This document shows positions 61,429 to 64,000 of a stretch of DNA of 64,000 nt, piece after piece (the stretch's first letter is position 1; the number at the start of each line of letters is the position of its first letter). The position numbers and the translations under genes are program-made. The stretch lies in contig NZ_CP046103.1 of the NCBI RefSeq assembly GCF_009707325.1, positions 744,001 through 808,000 on the forward strand, given 5' to 3'. The notes under the pieces were generated by a model. That model saw only the letters and a program-made list of their open reading frames with translations, was not told the DNA's origin and searched no databases. Origin of the DNA: Pseudomonas sp. IB20. Lineage in GTDB: Bacteria > Pseudomonadota > Gammaproteobacteria > Pseudomonadales > Pseudomonadaceae.

Positions 61429-63323
61429 GCCATCAATCTGATTTGATCAGCGAGGACATCCTCGCCTACCTGGGCCAGCACGAGCGCAAGGAAATGTTGC
61501 GCTTCCTGACCTGCGGCAACGTCGACGACGGCAAGAGCACCCTGATCGGGCGCCTGCTGCACGACTCCAAGATGATCTACGAAGATCACTTGGAAGCCAT
61601 CACCCGCGATTCGAAGAAATCCGGCACCACTGGCGACGATATCGACCTGGCCTTGCTGGTCGACGGCCTTCAGGCCGAGCGTGAGCAGGGCATCACCATC
61701 GATGTCGCCTACCGCTACTTCTCCACCGCCAAACGCAAATTCATCATCGCCGACACCCCCGGCCATGAGCAGTACACGCGCAACATGGCCACCGGTGCAT
61801 CCACCTGTGACCTGGCGATTATCCTGATCGACGCCCGCTACGGCGTGCAGACCCAGACCCGTCGCCACAGCTATATCGCCTCGTTGCTGGGCATCAAGCA
61901 CATCGTGATCGCCGTCAACAAGATGGACATCAATGGCTTTGACCAAAGCATCTTCGAGTCGATCAAGGCCGATTACCTGAAGTTCGCCGACGGTATTGCT
62001 TTCAAGCCAAGCACCATGGCCTTCGTGCCGATGTCGGCGCTCAAGGGCGACAACGTGGTGAACAAGAGCGAGCATTCGCCTTGGTACACCGGCCAGTCGC
62101 TGATGGAGATTCTCGAAACTGTCGAGATCGCCAACGACCGCAACTACACCGACCTGCGTTTCCCGGTGCAGTACGTCAACCGTCCGAACCTGAACTTCCG
62201 TGGTTTCGCCGGCACGTTAGCCAGCGGCATCGTGCACAAGGGCGACGAGGTTGTAGTGCTGCCGTCGGGCAAGAGCAGCCGCGTCAAATCCATCGTCACC
62301 TTCGAAGGTGAGCTGGAGCACGCCGGCCCAGGCCAGGCCGTGACCCTGACCATGGAAGACGAGATCGACATCTCCCGTGGCGACCTGCTGGTGCATGCCG
62401 ACAACGTGCCGCAAGTGACTGACGCCTTCGACGCCATGTTGGTGTGGATGGCCGAAGAGCCGATGCTGCCGGGCAAGAAATACGACATCAAGCGCGCGAC
62501 CAGCTACGTGCCGGGTTCCATCACCAGCATCGTGCACCGCGTGGACGTGAACACCCTGGCCGAAGGCCCGGCGAGTTCGCTGCAGTTGAACGAGATCGGC
62601 CGGGTCAAGGTCAGCCTCGACGCCGCCATCGCGCTGGACGGTTACGACAGCAACCGCACCACCGGTGCGTTTATCGTCATCGACCGTTTGACCAATGGCA
62701 CTGTGGCCGCAGGCATGATCATCGCGCCGCCGGTCAATCATGGCGGTTCTGCGCAACACGGCAGTCTCGCTCATGTCGCCACCGAAGAACGCGCCCTGCG
62801 CTTCGGCCAGCAGCCGGCCACCGTGTTGTTTAGCGGCCTGTCGGGCGCGGGCAAAAGTACCTTGGCCTACGCGGTTGAGCGCAAGCTGTTCGACATGGGC
62901 CGTGCGGTGTTCGTACTGGACGGCCAGAACCTGCGTCATGACCTGAACAAAGGCTTGCCGCAGGACCGTGCCGGGCGTACTGAAAACTGGCGTCGTGCCG
63001 CTCACGTCGCGCGCCAGTTCAACGAAGCAGGCCTGCTGACCCTGGCCGCCTTCGTTGCCCCGGATGCCGAAGGCCGCGAACAGGCCAAGGCGCTGATTGG
63101 CGCCGATCGCCTGCTGACGGTTTACGTCCAGGCCTCGCCACTGGTGTGCGCCGAGCGTGATCCGCAAGGCCTGTACGCCGCTGGTGGGGATAACATCCCG
63201 GGCGAATCCTTCCCGTACGACGTGCCGTTGAATGCCGATCTGGTGATCGACACCCAGGCCCTGTCGCTGGAAGACAGCGTCAAGCAAGTGCTGGAACTGT
63301 TGCGTCAGCGCGGCGCGATCTAA
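61425..63323 (+). CDS. cysN: Bifunctional sulfate adenylyltransferase subunit 1 / adenylylsulfate kinase
   Basis: A 632-residue fusion, often called cysNC. The N-terminal CysN GTPase (1-440) has G1 [18 protein letters not shown]3 [12 protein letters not shown] and G4 VNKMD. The C-terminal APS kinase CysC (about 450-632) has P-loop [17 protein letters not shown] and [16 protein letters not shown] hydrolysis drives APS synthesis and the CysC part forms PAPS. The cysN-cysC fusion is normal for Pseudomonas. Confidence 0.96.
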   Translation: MSHQSDLISEDILAYLGQHERKEMLRFLTCGNVDDGKSTLIGRLLHDSKMIYEDHLEAITRDSKKSGTTGDDIDLALLVDGLQAEREQGITIDVAYRYFSTAKRKFIIADTPGHEQYTRNMATGASTCDLAIILIDARYGVQTQTRRHSYIASLLGIKHIVIAVNKMDINGFDQSIFESIKADYLKFADGIAFKPSTMAFVPMSALKGDNVVNKSEHSPWYTGQSLMEILETVEIANDRNYTDLRFPVQYVNRPNLNFRGFAGTLASGIVHKGDEVVVLPSGKSSRVKSIVTFEGELEHAGPGQAVTLTMEDEIDISRGDLLVHADNVPQVTDAFDAMLVWMAEEPMLPGKKYDIKRATSYVPGSITSIVHRVDVNTLAEGPASSLQLNEIGRVKVSLDAAIALDGYDSNRTTGAFIVIDRLTNGTVAAGMIIAPPVNHGGSAQHGSLAHVATEERALRFGQQPATVLFSGLSGAGKSTLAYAVERKLFDMGRAVFVLDGQNLRHDLNKGLPQDRAGRTENWRRAAHVARQFNEAGLLTLAAFVAPDAEGREQAKALIGADRLLTVYVQASPLVCAERDPQGLYAAGGDNIPGESFPYDVPLNADLVIDTQALSLEDSVKQVLELLRQRGAI

Positions 63324-63337
63324 ACCTCGCCGCCACA

Positions 63338-63372
63338 AAAAAGCCCGCCACCGAGCACTCGGTGGCGGGCTG
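63338..63372. terminator. Bidirectional terminator after cysNC
   Basis: Perfect 14-bp stem AGCCCGCCACCGAG / CTCGGTGGCGGGCT with a CA loop at 63343-63372 and A6 before it. On the minus strand the T6 follows the stem, so it acts best for the convergent acyltransferase gene; it may also stop cysNC. Confidence 0.8.
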
Positions 63373-63378
63373 ATCGTT

Positions 63379-63486
63379 CCAACGCTCTGCGTGGGAATGC
63401 ATCGCTGGCTGCCTGCGATGGCGGACGGTCAGTTTAGTTTTACTTGGCTGACCCACCGCTATCGCAGGCAAGCCAGTGCCCACATT
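63379..63486. repeat. Degenerate REP-like repeats
   Basis: A CCAACGCTCTGCGTGGGAAT segment at about 63379-63398 and partial arms TGCCTGCGAT (about 63411) and CTATCGCAGGCAAGCCAGTG (63459-63478) resemble known Pseudomonas extragenic repeats. No ORF. Confidence 0.55.
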
Positions 63487-63506
63487 AAATTGCATCCACA
63501 TGTTGA

Positions 63507-64000
63507 TCAGTGGCGGTCTGGGAAATCTGTGTGCAGTTTGGCGAGCAGTTGGTCTTTGTCTTCCCACAGCTGGTTAATCCACCCCTGAAACGCCAACCGA
63601 TACTCGCCATCCTGCTCATAATTCTTGCCGATAAACCCGGCTGGAATCTGCACCTCTTCAAAGTGCACCACCACATCCTTCACATTCCCACACAGCAAAT
63701 CCCAATACCCTGGGCGCCCGCCAGGGTAGTGAATGGTCACGTTGACCAATGACTTCAGCTGCTCACCCATGGCATCCAGCACAAACGCAATCCCGCCCGC
63801 CTTAGGCTTGAGCAAATAGCGAAACGGCGACTTCTGCTGGGCATGCTTGCCTGGCGTAAAGCGTGTGCCTTCGGCAAAGTTGAAAATGCCCACCGGGTTG
63901 TCACGAAACTTCGCACAGGTCTTGCGGGTGGTTTCCAGGTCTTTGCCTTTCTTCTCCGGGTGCTTCTCCAGGTAGGCCTTGGTGTAGCGCTTCATGAACG
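63507..64000 (-). CDS. 1-acyl-glycerol-3-phosphate acyltransferase-like protein (YihG type), 5' cut by window
   Basis: The last about 164 codons of a PlsC-family acyltransferase. FNFAEGTRFTPGKHA is acyltransferase motif III (EGTR) and LKPKAGGIAFVLDAMGEQLK precedes motif IV. The N-terminal HxxxxD motif would be beyond the right edge. YihG-like enzymes acylate lysophosphatidic acid. Convergent with cysNC. Confidence 0.85.
   Translation of the reverse strand, partial: FMKRYTKAYLEKHPEKKGKDLETTRKTCAKFRDNPVGIFNFAEGTRFTPGKHAQQKSPFRYLLKPKAGGIAFVLDAMGEQLKSLVNVTIHYPGGRPGYWDLLCGNVKDVVVHFEEVQIPAGFIGKNYEQDGEYRLAFQGWINQLWEDKDQLLAKLHTDFPDRH

Overview
The window is chromosomal DNA from a Pseudomonas of the fluorescens/putida lineage. 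The evidence is the order ychF-pth-rplY-prs-tRNA-Gln-ispE-lolB and hemA-prfA-prmC-moeB-murI, the fused cysNC, an algW-type protease, DUF2790, an OprD-type porin, and GC-rich codon use with the 'TGTGGGAGC' repetitive extragenic palindromes typical of this group. The layout resembles the P. putida/P. fluorescens backbone, with an Hrp1-type type III secretion (T3SS) block lying between a duplicated tRNA-Met and ychF.

Layout. 1-6.5 kb: 3' part of a heavy-metal RND pump gene broken by an in-frame TAA, its convergent CzcS/CusS-like kinase and response regulator, an OprD-family porin and a DUF2790 exported protein. 6.6-17.2 kb: ordinary metabolic and transport genes (soluble chemoreceptor, flavin reductase-like protein, AraC regulator, DUF2975/XRE pair, LysE exporter, ddlA, pgeF-like, ggt, PhzF, EamA, GNAT). 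17.2-17.6 kb: a perfect 178-bp tandem duplication, each copy carrying a tRNA-Met(CAT) and its terminator. 17.8-29.9 kb: a decaying Hrp/Rsp T3SS cluster. hrpL, hrcV, hrcN, hrcR, hrcS, hrcT, hrcU, hrpT and hrcC look complete. hrpJ is reduced to its ends, hrpQ has lost its middle and its frame, and hrpO is fused through the tail of hrpP to hrcQ. The needle, rod, inner-ring, stator and hrpRS genes (hrpA, hrpB, hrcJ, hrpD-G, hrpV, hrpR, hrpS) are absent from the locus. The HrpL box and a sigma-54 promoter are still readable. 30.3-42.7 kb: conserved housekeeping genes and a PagL-like gene. 42.9-55.0 kb: a long, tightly overlapping minus-strand operon (DUF523/DUF1722 protein, MerR regulator, photolyase, NTF2-like, SDR, FAD oxidase, DUF1365, CFA-synthase-like, DUF2878) plus a second two-gene unit. 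Both are preceded by TGTACA-N12-TGTAYA-type boxes, which matches a LitR/PplR-type light-responsive regulon. ferrochelatase follows. 55-64 kb: REP cluster, DUF4198/TonB-receptor pair, algW, nif3-like, cysD-cysNC and a partial acyltransferase.

The most notable material is the T3SS decay series (several independent deletions that spare the export-apparatus genes), the two perfect tandem duplications, the doubly damaged metal-efflux locus and the promoter architecture of the light-response operon. I did not find a convincing wholly new system. All functional calls come from reading motifs and recalled family features; no database search was run.
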